From NCBI RefSeq assembly GCF_030867145.1, contig NC_134441.1:4838992-4902991 (forward strand): a stretch of 64,000 nt of DNA, given 5' to 3'. The position numbers were made by a program, and so were the translations under genes. Position 1 is the first letter of the stretch. Every line of letters begins with the position of its first letter. Below the pieces are notes generated by a model that was not told the origin of the DNA, made no database searches, and saw nothing but the letters and a program-made list of their open reading frames with translations. Origin of the DNA: Opisthocomus hoazin (taxonomy: Eukaryota; Chordata; Aves; Opisthocomiformes; Opisthocomidae). This document shows positions 29,546 through 39,989 of this stretch, one piece after another.

Positions 29546-32500
29546 GGTTTTTCAAAACCCAGATGAATGCATGTGTCTCAAGGCTGTTCATCTAAGGAAC
29601 AGAGGATTAATGCCCTGGGAAGCCATTTTATCAGCCCCCTTGCTCTGAACAAGGTAGCTTGCAGCTTCTGCGCTGACTACTACAAAGCAGTACTACAAGT
29701 AAGTTCCACAGGTCCCTGCCCTGATGCCATCTGACTACCAGATCCCACTGTAGCAAGTGGGCTTGCAGGCACACAGCAATTTCTGAAAGCCAGGCCAAGT
29801 GTTTATTGTCTCATTCAAGAAATCCTGGGTTTGAACATGACATTCTTGTTAGACTGCAGTGATGGCCCAGCTGCCATCAGGGCCTCAAAGCACTAAGCAG
29901 TTCTCAGACACTGAAGAAGTAGCTGCCGGACCAGGCAGTAACAGCCTGAACAGGGAAGATGACAAAGGTTAAGATGGGAAATGGAAGCTCAGTTCACTCT
30001 CCAAGGCCTGACAGCTGGGAAGTAGCAGAGCTTGCCTCAGATCTGCAGAGTTGCAGACCTGTTGAATAGGTCACACTGCCTCCAGAGGCCTAACTGGAAA
30101 GAGCTGCTTAAACTAAGATAGAAAGCCTTCCTGATGCCTCTAGAGATGATCTTAACCCTGAATTATGAGGCACCATGGCCCAGAGGCAATAAAGCGAGGC
30201 CATGATAGATGCCTATAGAATACCCTAGACAGGACAGACACAAAGAGATTTGATTACCCTTATCTTTGCCTGAAGAACAATATATTGCAATTTAATGTGG
30301 AATAATTACATTCTCGTTTTTTTATCCTCTGCACAGTTAAGACCGCAGAAAAATAAAAAATAGCTTGTCCATCTTGCTTTGTTAATTATTTCAGTGGAGA
30401 TTAATACAAGGTCTTTCTATACAGTGACAGAAAGGATGACCGTTTTAAACCCACTTTGGATCCAGTCACTAGCTAAAACACTTCCACCTATCTCCACTGC
30501 CTCCAGCCGATCAGCACCCATTCCCACCAGCACGGTACGGTCCTTTGGTTGCTGAAATAGAGCATGGACCGTCCTGTACGTTGATTGTTACATGAATTGA
30601 CAAAAATTGCAACTGTTGTCAGCCTCAAGCTAAAGAAGCAGCAATAAGATTTCTAGCCTGTTGTGAAATAATTTATGCACGTTATAAATTCAAGATCCTA
30701 TAAATTAGCATGTTTTTCCTTTTCACTATAATTTAGATTCGTATCATATGGAAATAGTGTACAATCTATCCAGGGAGAACCTATTTCAGATGTGTTATTG
30801 AATGCTTACACAGACGTTTGAAAATAATAGGCCGAATTCAGTTGCAAAACTTCAGAACCCTTTTAATTCCTGAGATTATTTTAATGCACTGCTTCCTTTA
30901 ATGCCACTTCCTGCAACATTATTTTTCTTTACCTTTTTTTTAATATGTTAAGCTTCTATTATCATCATAAACACATTTCTATTAACTACACTGAAGTAAA
31001 GCCAGTTTTACCTGCTGAGGATCTAACCATTGATTCAAGCTATAGATGCAGTCAGCTGGAAAACCATCAAAGCTAAAACACTCCAGCAATAAAGTACCAA
31101 TCCATACCAAGACATTTATAATAAAAGACTGCACTTACCCAAACGCTCATAACCTCTCACAACACAATCCATTGGCATCAGTGTTACGTAAAGCTAATGA
31201 GAAACAATTCAAATGTTTTGCATTATCCCATTATTTCATCCCCTCAGTTAACGTTTATATGTCAATCTTCAAAAACAGAAAACCCACATTTTTTAAAAAT
31301 GTAATTAATTCTGTGTAGACTTCTAATTTTTCACCATGATATACTTAGTGTTTTATTATACTGATACCCTTCAATCACAAAATAATTCATCTTTTTAGAA
31401 TATAGCACCTGTTTATGTCCTGCAGGATAGCACTGCACCAAATTGTATGAAATTAGTCCTGAAAATGTCCTGAACTATAAAGCCTTTGACTCCCCAAACT
31501 GAAAAGGTATATGCCCTTTACTCTTGAGATGCACCTTAGTTAGTCCAAAAAGAATAATTAATCATGGAAAGCTACTCAATTAGTAGGCACTTCAACATGG
31601 TCAAATCAAACCACAGGCATCTGCAGTGGCAAACTTGTGTTCGGGTTTGGCAAATGGGGTTTGAACAGGCATGGAGCATATCCCACTCCTAATTAAAGGT
31701 TGGTGCGTAGCTCTTCCAAAAATCAGGGCCTACCTTTGTGATCTCACCGTGAATGGCAGTTGTTCACACATGCAAATACGGCTGGATGGAGCCCTTAGGT
31801 TACTGTAGCAGGAAAAAGCAGAGTAAGGTCTGATTTGGGGAGGGCGAGCCCCCAGTAATACTCCTAGTAGTGTTTCTCATTTCTCAAAGCAGGAGAAACT
31901 GGCAAACAAACCCACATTATAAATTCCAGGCAGACTACTGCCCTGTATACGCAATCCACGCTAGTAATAAAAATCAGAAAGCACATCCTAGAAACATCTT
32001 CCAGAAGGACAGACTGCTCTGTACACTCGCTGGGGGACTAGTCACAGAAACTCCTTCCCAGTATGCCAGAAGTTTATCAGTTTTCTGGTTGGTGCTTCAT
32101 TCATTTCCGCTCTTCCAGCCTATGCATAGGAGCCAGCATTGTCAGAGGAACGCACAGAGTATTTCATGGCTCAGATCTGAATAAAGCTTGATTAAATCTA
32201 TGTATCCAGGAAGACAAATGTGCATGGTCAGCTAGACCTGTGGGTTGAATGGATTTTGCCTTGGGAAGAGTATAGGCTTTATTACACCATGACACATACA
32301 AAGAGTGAGAAAATAGCTTCAGGAGTCTTAAAAGACTGGGAGGAGTTCAGCAGGTTTCTAAGAGAACGCCACATTCCTGTGAAAAGTCCCAGACCTTCCT
32401 GAGGCAAAAATTCCCACTGTAGCCAAAGGCCTTGATCAAAATCATTATTGAAATACAGCTCCCAGGGGTGACTCTGGTCTGTCCTCCCCTGGGAGGAGGG

Positions 32501-32954
32501 GGTAGGAGTTCCCTCTTGAAGAAGCCTGCAGGGATTTGATCCCTGTAGGAAGAGGCTCATTGATGCTCTTTTGCTAACAATTGCATTTCTGTTCCTGTGA
32601 GCTGCATTCACTAGCTGGGTGGGGCATTTTGCTACCGTTGTGCTGGGGGGAATCGCCTAAGCAACAAAAAAGTCGGTCTCTATCACCAAATAGGAAAGCA
32701 GGGTGGGGAAAGTGAGAGCGTTTGTGAGCGTGGGGGCTTCTTCTTCTGCCCTCCTCCCTGTGCACATACACACACACCTGCAGAGAGGACATGGATAACA
32801 TTAGAGGTCTGGCAAGAAGGCTCTAGTAGAGATGCTGCTGCTTAGAGGAAGACATTGACTACCACATACATGCAAGTGACATAAAAGCAAGAAACTGCAG
32901 GGTGGAAAAGATACATCCCTTCTGCAGCCTATCGCATGTTCAGGTTGCATCTCT

Positions 32955-32984
32955 CACACACACACACACATATATATATATGTG
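32955..32984 (-). repeat. (CA)8(TA)5 microsatellite next to the exon 1A donor
   Basis: On the gene strand the order is exon 1A, the GTGGGTGCA donor region, an 18-nt perfect palindrome CACATATATATATATGTG (32967-32984), then a (TG)8 run. The repeat begins only about 8 nt downstream of the exon end, so it sits within reach of the splice-site machinery. Confidence 0.9.
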
Positions 32985-32991
32985 CACCCAC

Positions 32992-33342
32992 CTTGTCATT
33001 CAGGTTCTGCAGCGCCTCCTTCCCAGTGGCAGTCCTGATCTCCACCTTTCTCCCGAAATCAACAGATGGTTCCCCTCCCTTCCCGCTCTGCCTGGAATAG
33101 ACGGACGGAGCATCCGGACCCAGGTGGGCAACATCCTTCTGCTTTGCCACGACTTTGTTAGATCCGCGGCCCACCGAGAGGGAGTCGAAGTCGATGGTCT
33201 TGTTCTCCAGGGAGCCTTCCACCGGGCAGAACATGCCACAGAATTTCTGCCGGGGCTTGGGACTGCCCGAGCCCAGGTTTTTGAAGAAGGCTGGCACTTC
33301 TTCTTCCTCACCCTGCCGGCCAGACTGCTTCCTCTCAGCCAT
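32992..33342 (-). CDS. DPYSL2: DPYSL2 long-isoform first coding exon (1A, CRMP2A)
   Basis: There are 117 codons from MAERKQSGRQGEEEEVPAFF to EALQNLNDK, ending in phase 0 at AAG|GTGGGT, which joins exon 2 in frame. This is the N-terminal extension of the CRMP2A (TUC-2b-like) isoform. As I recall, the human extension is 118 codons, so the length fits. The acidic patch, the segment FFKNLGSGSPKPRQKFCGMF and the CPVEG..NKTIDFDSLSVGRG core are the parts I recognise. Ser27 lies in GSGSPKPR, a proline-directed Cdk5-type site; in mammals phosphorylation of Ser27 of CRMP2A recruits Pin1. The start context GCCATGG is strong Kozak. The frame stays open upstream to 33576, but the strong start and a good acceptor at 33362 argue that the upstream part is not translated. 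The extension looks intrinsically disordered. Confidence 0.95.
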
Positions 33343-33361
33343 GGCTTGTGTGGTCTCCCTG
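33343..33361 (-). other. DPYSL2: 5' UTR part of exon 1A with tandem NAGNAG acceptor
   Basis: Upstream of the ATG the gene strand reads TTGTTATTTTCCCTTAG followed by CAGGGAGACC. This is a pyrimidine-rich tract and AG, then a second AG three bases on. It would make exon 1A an internal exon beginning at 33361 or 33358. The choice affects only three untranslated bases. Predicted from sequence only. Confidence 0.6.
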
Positions 33362-33401
33362 CTAAGGGAAAATAACAACAGCGGTAACCAGGAGGATCCT
33401 T

Positions 33402-33458
33402 CACACACACACACACACAAAAAGAAGAGAGGAAAAAAAAAAAAAAAAGAGAGAGAGA
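33402..33458 (-). repeat. (CA)9, A16 and (GA)5 low-complexity tract
   Basis: On the plus strand (CA)9 spans 33402-33419, A16 spans 33433-33448 and (GA)5 spans 33449-33458. In the transcript this gives (CU)n, U16 and (UG)9, ending about 40 nt upstream of the exon 1A acceptor. Confidence 0.9.
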
Positions 33459-34104
33459 TCGCTCTGGGTCCTAGAGATACGGCAACATCAGTTGCAAAAG
33501 GCTGTGCCTGGCAGATCCCCTGCCCCCATCGGTACAATATAGCCTGTGGCTTGCTGTTTTCTGTGATGCAGCGCAAAGTTGAGGGAAGGTTGGGGCAGAT
33601 CCTGCTGCAATCAAGGGAGGAGGTTTCAAGTTCCCAGCATCCAGATGGGGAGGGAGGGAAAAGGAGAGAGAAGGGGAAAAAAAAAAAAAAAAATCCTCAC
33701 TCTGCAGCAGAAACTGAGGACTGATCCGGAAGTGATGCACCCGGTGGATTGGCAAATGGACTCGATCAGGTTGGAGGCATAGCCCCCATCCCACACACCC
33801 ACTCCCCCCTCCCCTTCCCCAGCCTGCTGCTGTTGCTGCAAGTTGCAGAGAGGCTGATGGGCACTGAGCACCCCCCGCACCCCGGCTGCTCTGGAGGCGT
33901 GTTCCCAGGGCAGGGGAGAAAGTATTTCTTCCTTCCTTCCTTCCTCCCACCACCCTCTCCCCTTCCTCCCCTAGCCCCGCAATGGTGGACTCAGGGAGTG
34001 CTGCGGGAATCCTATTGTTCCTCACTTTCCTCAAAGCAGCGGAGCCGGAGGGCGGGGAGGAGACCAGATCGCGGTTGGGTTAGTGGGGCTACTGGGAGGC
34101 ACAA

Positions 34105-34114
34105 TGCTGACTCA
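34105..34114 (+). promoter_or_regulatory. NF-E2/MARE-type AP-1 site
   Basis: TGCTGACTCA matches the NF-E2 half-MARE consensus TGCTGASTCA and includes a perfect TGACTCA AP-1 core. It lies in the predicted leader intron close to the CpG island. Function is inferred from the motif only. Confidence 0.4.
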
Positions 34115-34282
34115 TCTTTCTGGGTTTTGGGGCATGGCTGGTGGCGTGACTCGGGTAGACTCTCTTCAGGGGGGAGAAGGGTTGATTGATGGCACTGGAG
34201 AGAGAACGAGGAAGAGAGACAGATGGGAGAGGGATGTGGGAAACGAGGGAGAGAGGAAAATGAGCGGTTAACCAAGACTTAC

Positions 34283-34770
34283 CTCCAGCAGCCGAAATTA
34301 GTGCCCTTGCTAGTCAATTAAGCCTCTGCAACGCCAGAAGCCCCCAGTCCCTCCCTGCGGGGGATCAGGGGAGGCAGCCGAAGGCGGCTCCGGCTGAACG
34401 CAGGTTTCTAGAGGAGGAGACAGTGCAGCAGCCCCTTGCCCATGCTGACAGCGTCCCTGGGCTGGCAGACGGAGGCAAGGCGGCAGGGAGCGAGGGACAG
34501 GAGCCGCCGGAGCCGGGCCAGCCCCCCGGGGCCGGGCGAGCCCCCCGGACTGGGCCGGGCCGGGCCGGGCCGCCGGAGCTGTCCCTTCAGCACCACCCGC
34601 CACGGGCCGCGCCGGAGGGCTCGGAGCCGGCCCCGACCGCCCCAACCGGGGGGCTCAGGGCCGGGCCCAGCCCCGGGGGGGTGCTCAGAGCCCCGTCCAG
34701 GCACCCGCACCCCTCCCAGCCCCCCCTCCCTTCCACCCCGCAGCGCCTTGCCTGAGCTGCTGGGCTCTAA
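34283..34770 (-). other. DPYSL2: Predicted non-coding leader exon of the DPYSL2 long isoform
   Basis: The minus strand has the sequence GCTGGAG|GTAAGTC, a near-perfect donor, at 34283/34282. GC-rich CpG-island sequence lies upstream of it and a strong acceptor lies 0.9 kb downstream beside the CRMP2A start codon. The upstream limit (transcription start) is unknown and 34770 is only the edge of dense GC. There is one upstream ATG, at 34443, which opens an 11-codon uORF. No conserved protein is encoded. It could alternatively be the first exon of a separate minus-strand non-coding transcript. Confidence 0.5.
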
Positions 34771-34790
34771 CACACCCTCCTGCTCCTCGT
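34300..34790 (-). promoter_or_regulatory. DPYSL2: CpG-island promoter of the DPYSL2 long isoform (promoter A)
   Basis: A dense CpG island of about 0.5 kb includes four direct GGGCC units at about 34551-34571 and several GC-box-like CCCCGCC or GGGCGG blocks. The flanks fall quickly to AT-rich sequence beyond 34830. Its position 1 kb upstream of the CRMP2A start codon makes it the obvious promoter for the long isoform. Confidence 0.7.
34408..34443 (-). other. Upstream ORF of 11 codons in the predicted long-isoform leader
   Basis: ATG to TAG encodes MGKGLLHCLLL. It is the only ATG on the minus strand between the predicted donor and about 34770. The context GTCAGCATGG has A at -3 by one reading and G at +4, so it should be recognised reasonably well. 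If the leader exon is real, it would sit upstream of the CRMP2A start and could lower its translation. Confidence 0.4.
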
Positions 34791-36425
34791 GTCAGGTACA
34801 GCTGCACGCGTCAGGGATCCTTTTGTATTTTTTATTTTTTTTTAACTTATTCTCTCGGGTTTGTACCTAAATAAACTGCTCCGGTGGCTGGTGAGGCGGA
34901 GGGAGGGTTGCCTTAGTCATTTCCGAAGGGCTTCTTTCAGCAGAGCGCACCGAATGGCTCTGTGAGTCCGGCTGAGGCTGTGTACACGGGAGGAGAGACA
35001 TCTTTATCACCAAGGTAAGGGGTGCAGCACACAACAGCCGTAGCTTGGTTGTCTCCACCTGATACACGTTATTAACACTGCTGATCTGGGTCCTTAAGGC
35101 TAATCCATATGCAATATTGCTCTGAATCAAACCCAGCCACCAAGCTGTTTATTACTATGCATTATTCATTGATATGCACCTTCGCACATGCATATATTAA
35201 ATGTTAATTTAGAGGCATCTGTGTCCAAATGGTTACCAAGCACCTTCATAAGATTCTGGCCAAATAAAACCACCAAAAGCAATAAATAAATAAAAATCTG
35301 AGCGCTTTCTCTCCCTGCAAACCACACCCAAATCAATGCATTTCTACTAAAAGATGGGAAACAACCAAAACCAAGGTCATAACCAAGTGAAGCCCTGTAA
35401 TAAATGCACGACACAGTGATAGAAGACTCCAGACTAAAAGGAAAGGAATAAGCTGCAGCTTGGCCCTGAAGGATGAAGATGATGTGCTCTGGTAACTAAT
35501 GAAGGAGGGAGAAATCCAAAGGCAGAGGCCCTCCACGGGAAAAGCTCCACCTCCTTCCCCTTCTGGGACCGTAACAGTGGATCAGCCAGGGTTGTAGCCA
35601 CACTGATCTCAGGTGCTTTCTTGGGGATTGGAAGCCAACATATGGTCTCTCAGGTACACTGAAGTCCTGTATTATTTAAGGTTTATAAATATTAATAGTC
35701 ATAGCATTGCTGATCAGGCAGTCCACAGAAGCTGCAGAGAGTGCTGACAGAGGCTCCAGCAAGCTGAAAGCCTTGAAGTGACTGTGTTGACACGTATGCA
35801 GTGGCTTTCAGGGACAGCCTTAAATAAAGCTCATTCATCACTTGGCACATCCTTGGAAGATGCTCAGACGGCCACAGACACAGGCCTCTGTGGAGGGATG
35901 GAAAGAGAATGATCTCCCAGTAAGCTAGCCCAGAGGCTGTGAAGTGACCGAGACAAGAACAGAACACTGCAGACACGACTGCAACTTCCAAATGTTTCAG
36001 ACCCAATAAAGGTCACTCCCAAAAGCTGAGGTTTCCTACCATACAGATCTGACTCTTTTCCAATAAACCCTCAAAACATGGACAACGATCACATACTGCA
36101 CAGCCATCTCCCAGTACTTCCCCTTTCCACACGCACTTGAGGACACGCTCAGCAGTGTCTTCAGTTGTTTTGTGTCTGTATTTCCAGTTGTGCTCATGGG
36201 AAGTCTATCAAAGACACCGTACCACAGGCTGGTCTGCTGAGTCTCTTATTGGCCTCACATAGCAAACCAAAGATGACGTCCATCACCCATGCGGAAATGT
36301 GGGCACTCTAAGAGTCACTGAACTACTAAAAGGCATCCTCCTTTGACTATATTTTCCTTTTTGGATATTTCACAGGGTGTTTGTATAGTACTTGCTATGT
36401 CTTTATGGTCTTTTTATGGACACTG

Positions 36426-36446
36426 AAAAAAAAAAGGGGGGGGGGG
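36426..36446 (+). repeat. A10-G11 homopolymer pair
   Basis: Ten A residues are directly followed by eleven G residues. Low-complexity tract only. Confidence 0.9.
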
Positions 36447-37517
36447 AATTTCAAAAGTTTTTACTCCCACCTGTGAAACGCAGGCATCAGATCTTGAGAA
36501 ATGCCCAGCTGTAGCAAATTCTACTCATTCCTTCTGTTATACTTGGAACTGCAACATTTTGATATGCCTACATGACACCACAACTTTATTCCTAAGGTAC
36601 TCTTTTTCCTACAGAAAGAGTGCTGTCATGAGCAAAGCTCAACCAGCCAGCGCACTGGGAAGTTAGATCCCCAAAATCACTCTGACTTTGGGACCACCCA
36701 TGGAAACTTCTTGTCCACATGAGTGAGGCTGAGCCTCTATAGTGTCTGACACACAAGTCTTGTTTAAGATCCCAGAATTCCCCGGCATATAGATCAGATT
36801 CCTTACCAACTTTGTTATCATAAAAGGAGTATAGGCTGATGCAAGTTACATTTCAGTTTGAGTTTGTTTACAGCTAATTAGCATGGCACAACTCCTGAGT
36901 GGTAACATACTAAACCAGCAACTGGATGTGCCCATGCTCTAAGCAGGGAAATAACCAAATTTTGCTGAGAAATCACCAGACATCGATAATCCACGTGTGC
37001 TTAATGATCCCATAGGGCATCTATTTTCACTCTGAGCCACACAAATTACTTTGAAAATGACACTGAGCCTCATCTGAATTTCATAAACCAAACATCAATA
37101 AGAAAAACTCCTCAGATAACAGATCATACTCAGCCTTATTGACCACAAAGGTGGAGAAACACTGAAGTTACATGAACCCAACTGGAGAAATGAATGAGGC
37201 CAGCTGCAGTTGGAGACCGGTAGCCTTCAGTCTCCATGCAGCGGATTTCACATTCCCATCCTGTGATGAGTATGAATTGGTCCTTGCAGTATCACAGCGA
37301 TACAGGTAGGCAAAGCAGAATAACCAACTTGAACACTTCTTTGCAGATAAATAAACTATTTAGCAATGCACGAAAAATTAGTTAATTTTTGTCAGTTTAT
37401 ATTATCCACACACCATGTAATAAAAGGAAAGAAAGAGGGAAACTGAGTGGAGTCACAGTATCTGGTTTTCTCAACATCAAAACACTCTGGACACTTCTGG
37501 GCAAGTGACTTCTAGTA

Positions 37518-37612
37518 GTACTATCTCAATACTGCAAATAAGGAAAGCGATGAATAGAGAGCTTGCACAGCCTGCCTGAAACCGCAGAGGAAAGCAGTGG
37601 CAGAACTGGCTT
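37518..37612 (-). repeat. MIR-like SINE remnant
   Basis: The segment AAATAAGGAAAGCGATGAAT, then CAGCCTGCCTGAAACC, then AGCAGTGGCAGAACTGG follows the reverse-complement MIR core (GGAAACTGAGGCACAGAG, CTTGCCCAAGGTCAC, AGTGGCAGAGCTGG). Diverged, with approximate ends. Confidence 0.55.
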
Positions 37613-39223
37613 AATTTAAGGTTCTTTTATGCTGGTGCACAAAAGTCCTAAGTGACATAAGTACTCACTACCTTAAGCACTGCAGTACCACACGACAAGA
37701 GACAATCCCTGCCTGGGGATTTGCCCTGGCAAAGACAAGAAAAAGCACCACACGAAGAGCACAAGCATTTCACAAGGATCATTTTGCAAAAAAATTTTAC
37801 ATTGATACAGAGGCAAAAAATGTCAGCACAAAGATATGACATAGGCAGGCTCCTTATCAAACAAGTGGAAAATTAGGTGTCTTTACTTACTCCCTGCGTG
37901 CTACAGTGCCCTGGCATCTGTGGCCTGCCTAGAAAAACTCGGGAGCACAGGGCTCCTTCACTAACCTGCACTGCATCAAAGGCTCTAGTGATTTCTGATC
38001 TCCTGTTCTGTCTGGCCGAGACAGGCCAACTTACTTCTCATGCATAAAACGACGAACGATGCTTTATCACATTTCATTGCCATAGTTACTTACACATGCA
38101 GAGTAAGGCTGAACAATCAATCTAGATTTCAATTAGAAATAAAAGCTTTATGTTGCTTTATTTGCCTATCATCCTTAGGTGAGACAATTGCTGCAAATCC
38201 AGAATTTTCTTCATTATTTAAAGATTAAGAACCCAGCCAGAAATTACAGCAGTATATTCTGCCATTAAATTGCCATAACTAAACCAAGTGACAGCAAGTA
38301 CTTCCAAATCTGGGGCTCTTCCTATTGCAAATAATTAATTATTAATACTTCCAGTGGGTGCAAGATTAATCATGCAAGGCAGGATCCCATTGAAAACTGG
38401 CTATTTGCAAAAGCAGAACTCCACAAAACCCATGTTCTCCAGTGAAAATGAACAAAGAAAGAGCCTGGTATGAGCCACCATGCCATCTCCAGGCATGGCT
38501 TACAGAACTCCAGCCTGGATACCACCCCCACCCATAGCACAGGGCCCCTAAAATCCAGCCAGGGCTGGAGTTTTCATAGCAACCAGATATTCGTCCAGAC
38601 ATCTGGCAGAAAATCACGAACAACAATCAAGGCATTCTGCACAGGGGAGATTTCCCTGTCCCTGGCTGCACAGGTACCGTGCTCAATACCTCCAGCACCT
38701 GAACAACAGCCCTAAAGAGCACAGGTCAAAACCTTCCCAGGGAAAGCTGCAGCTATCCATACAAATGAAGTAGGGATGTGTGCCAAAACATGGGCTTACA
38801 CTACCTGAAGCACAGCCGACCTTCTCACTCAGGAGCAAATCCAAGTGAAATACTAGGCATTTTTAACTCAATGACAATCCTTCAATTAAGTTTCATTGGG
38901 TCACAATTTAAGAACACAGTTTTGTCCTCAGCGTTAAATCAAGTTGATACCATGTGCTTTCAGCTGGGTCCACTGAGAGGAGATGCCATGGTGAAGTTAG
39001 CTAATTGCTTTTACTGAACGTAGAGGAAAATCTTCACAATGCCTGGGAAGATGGAGCTAAAAGCAGAGAGCTGATGACCGTACATACCTTACATGCGCTA
39101 GCAAGTGATTTTCAAAGAGGAGCTAAGCAAAGCTTGAATGTGAATCCACAACCAAATCTCAAGGATGCTCAAAGCAAGGGCTCAAGATAACCTGTGCTGA
39201 CCTCTGCAACCATCGTTGCTTAC

Positions 39224-39830
39224 AAAAGGTTCAACAAAGGCAAATGCAGTGTCCTGCACCTGGGGAGGAACAACCTCATGCACCAGTACAGGCTTGGGGT
39301 GGACCTGCTGGAGAGCAGCTCTGCAGAGAGGGACCTGGGTGTCCTGGTGGACGACAGGTTAACCATGAGCCAGCAGTGTGCCCTGGCTGCCAAGAAAGCC
39401 AATGGGATCCTGGGGTGCATCAAGAAGAGTGTGGCCAGCAGGTTGAGGGAGGTTCTCCTTCCCCTCTACACTGCCCTAGTGAGGCCTCATCTGGAGTACT
39501 CTGTCCAGTTCTGGGCTCCCCAGTTCAAGAAAGATGAGGAGCTACTGGAGAGAGTCCAGCAGAGGGCTACAAGGATGGTGAGGGGACTGGAACAACTCCC
39601 CTACGAGGAGAGGTTGAGGGAACTGGGCTTGTTCAGCCTGAAGAAGAGAAAAGGCTGAGAAGGGACCTAATACATACTTACAAGTATCTGAAGGGTGGGT
39701 GTCAGGAGGATGGGGCCAAGCTCTTTTCAGTAGTGCCCAGCAAACAGGACAAGGGGCAATGGGCACAAACTGAGGCACAGGAAGTTCCGTCTGAACATGA
39801 GGAATAATTTCTTCCCTCTGAGGGTGATGG
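39224..39830 (+). pseudogene. Broken CR1 ORF2 C-terminal fragment
   Basis: One frame is open to 39658 and encodes the post-catalytic tail of the CR1 reverse transcriptase: [13 protein letters not shown], then [20 protein letters not shown], then [13 protein letters not shown] and a [20 protein letters not shown] block. A stop interrupts at 39656-39658. The homologous sequence [20 protein letters not shown] continues in another frame from about 39640, so an indel near there broke the ORF. A second shift near 39750 moves it again to a frame reading [20 protein letters not shown]. No catalytic FADD motif is present because the copy starts downstream of it. Confidence 0.9.
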
Positions 39831-39989
39831 AGCACTGGAACAGGCTGCCCAGGGAGGTTGTGGAGTCTCCTTCTCTGGAGATATTCAAGACCCCCCTGGA
39901 CAAGGTCCTCTACAGCCTACTGTAGGTGACCCTGCTTTGGCAGGAGGGTTGGACTAGATGACCCACAGAGGTCCCTTCCAACCCCTACC

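Larger units (their letters stand above)
23561..32991 (-). other. DPYSL2: Upstream part of the long-isoform intron 1 (between exon 1A and promoter B)
   Basis: The long-isoform intron runs from the GTGGGT donor at 32991 to exon 2. This segment carries no CRMP exon or other recognisable gene. It contains poly-T or poly-A runs near 25410, 27130, 28180 and 28660, one MIR-like remnant at 29.5 kb, and an AT-rich block from about 30.27 to 31.65 kb rich in TAAT/ATTA cores. Open frames here are short and unsupported. Confidence 0.85.
33362..34282 (-). other. DPYSL2: Predicted intron in the 5' leader of the long isoform
   Basis: The donor GGAG|GTAAGT on the minus strand at 34282 pairs with the acceptor at 33362, giving a 921-bp intron. 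On the gene strand it contains pyrimidine-rich stretches, T16 (33433-33448), a T run at 33677-33693, and a (TG)9 tract near the acceptor. If the splice is not used, this whole stretch would be leader or upstream promoter. Confidence 0.55.
34791..39222. other. Intergenic sequence upstream of DPYSL2
   Basis: I see no recognisable exons or RNA genes. It contains an A10G11 tract at 36426-36446, a MIR-like remnant at 37.5 kb and ordinary AT-leaning sequence. Open frames are short and have no family signature. Confidence 0.75.

Noticed and set aside
33343..33576. Upstream in-frame extension of the CRMP2A open frame
   Set aside because: The extension crosses a strong splice acceptor and low-complexity T and TG tracts, whereas MAERKQ has an excellent Kozak context and matches the known CRMP2A N terminus.
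32902..33724. Plus-strand open frames over exon 1A
   Set aside because: Antisense shadows of the real minus-strand coding exon.
34408..34870. Open frames of 110-144 codons on both strands in the upstream CpG island
   Set aside because: They are GC-driven chance frames with proline/arginine/glycine-rich composition and no homology I recognise. The longest minus-strand one begins at GTG.
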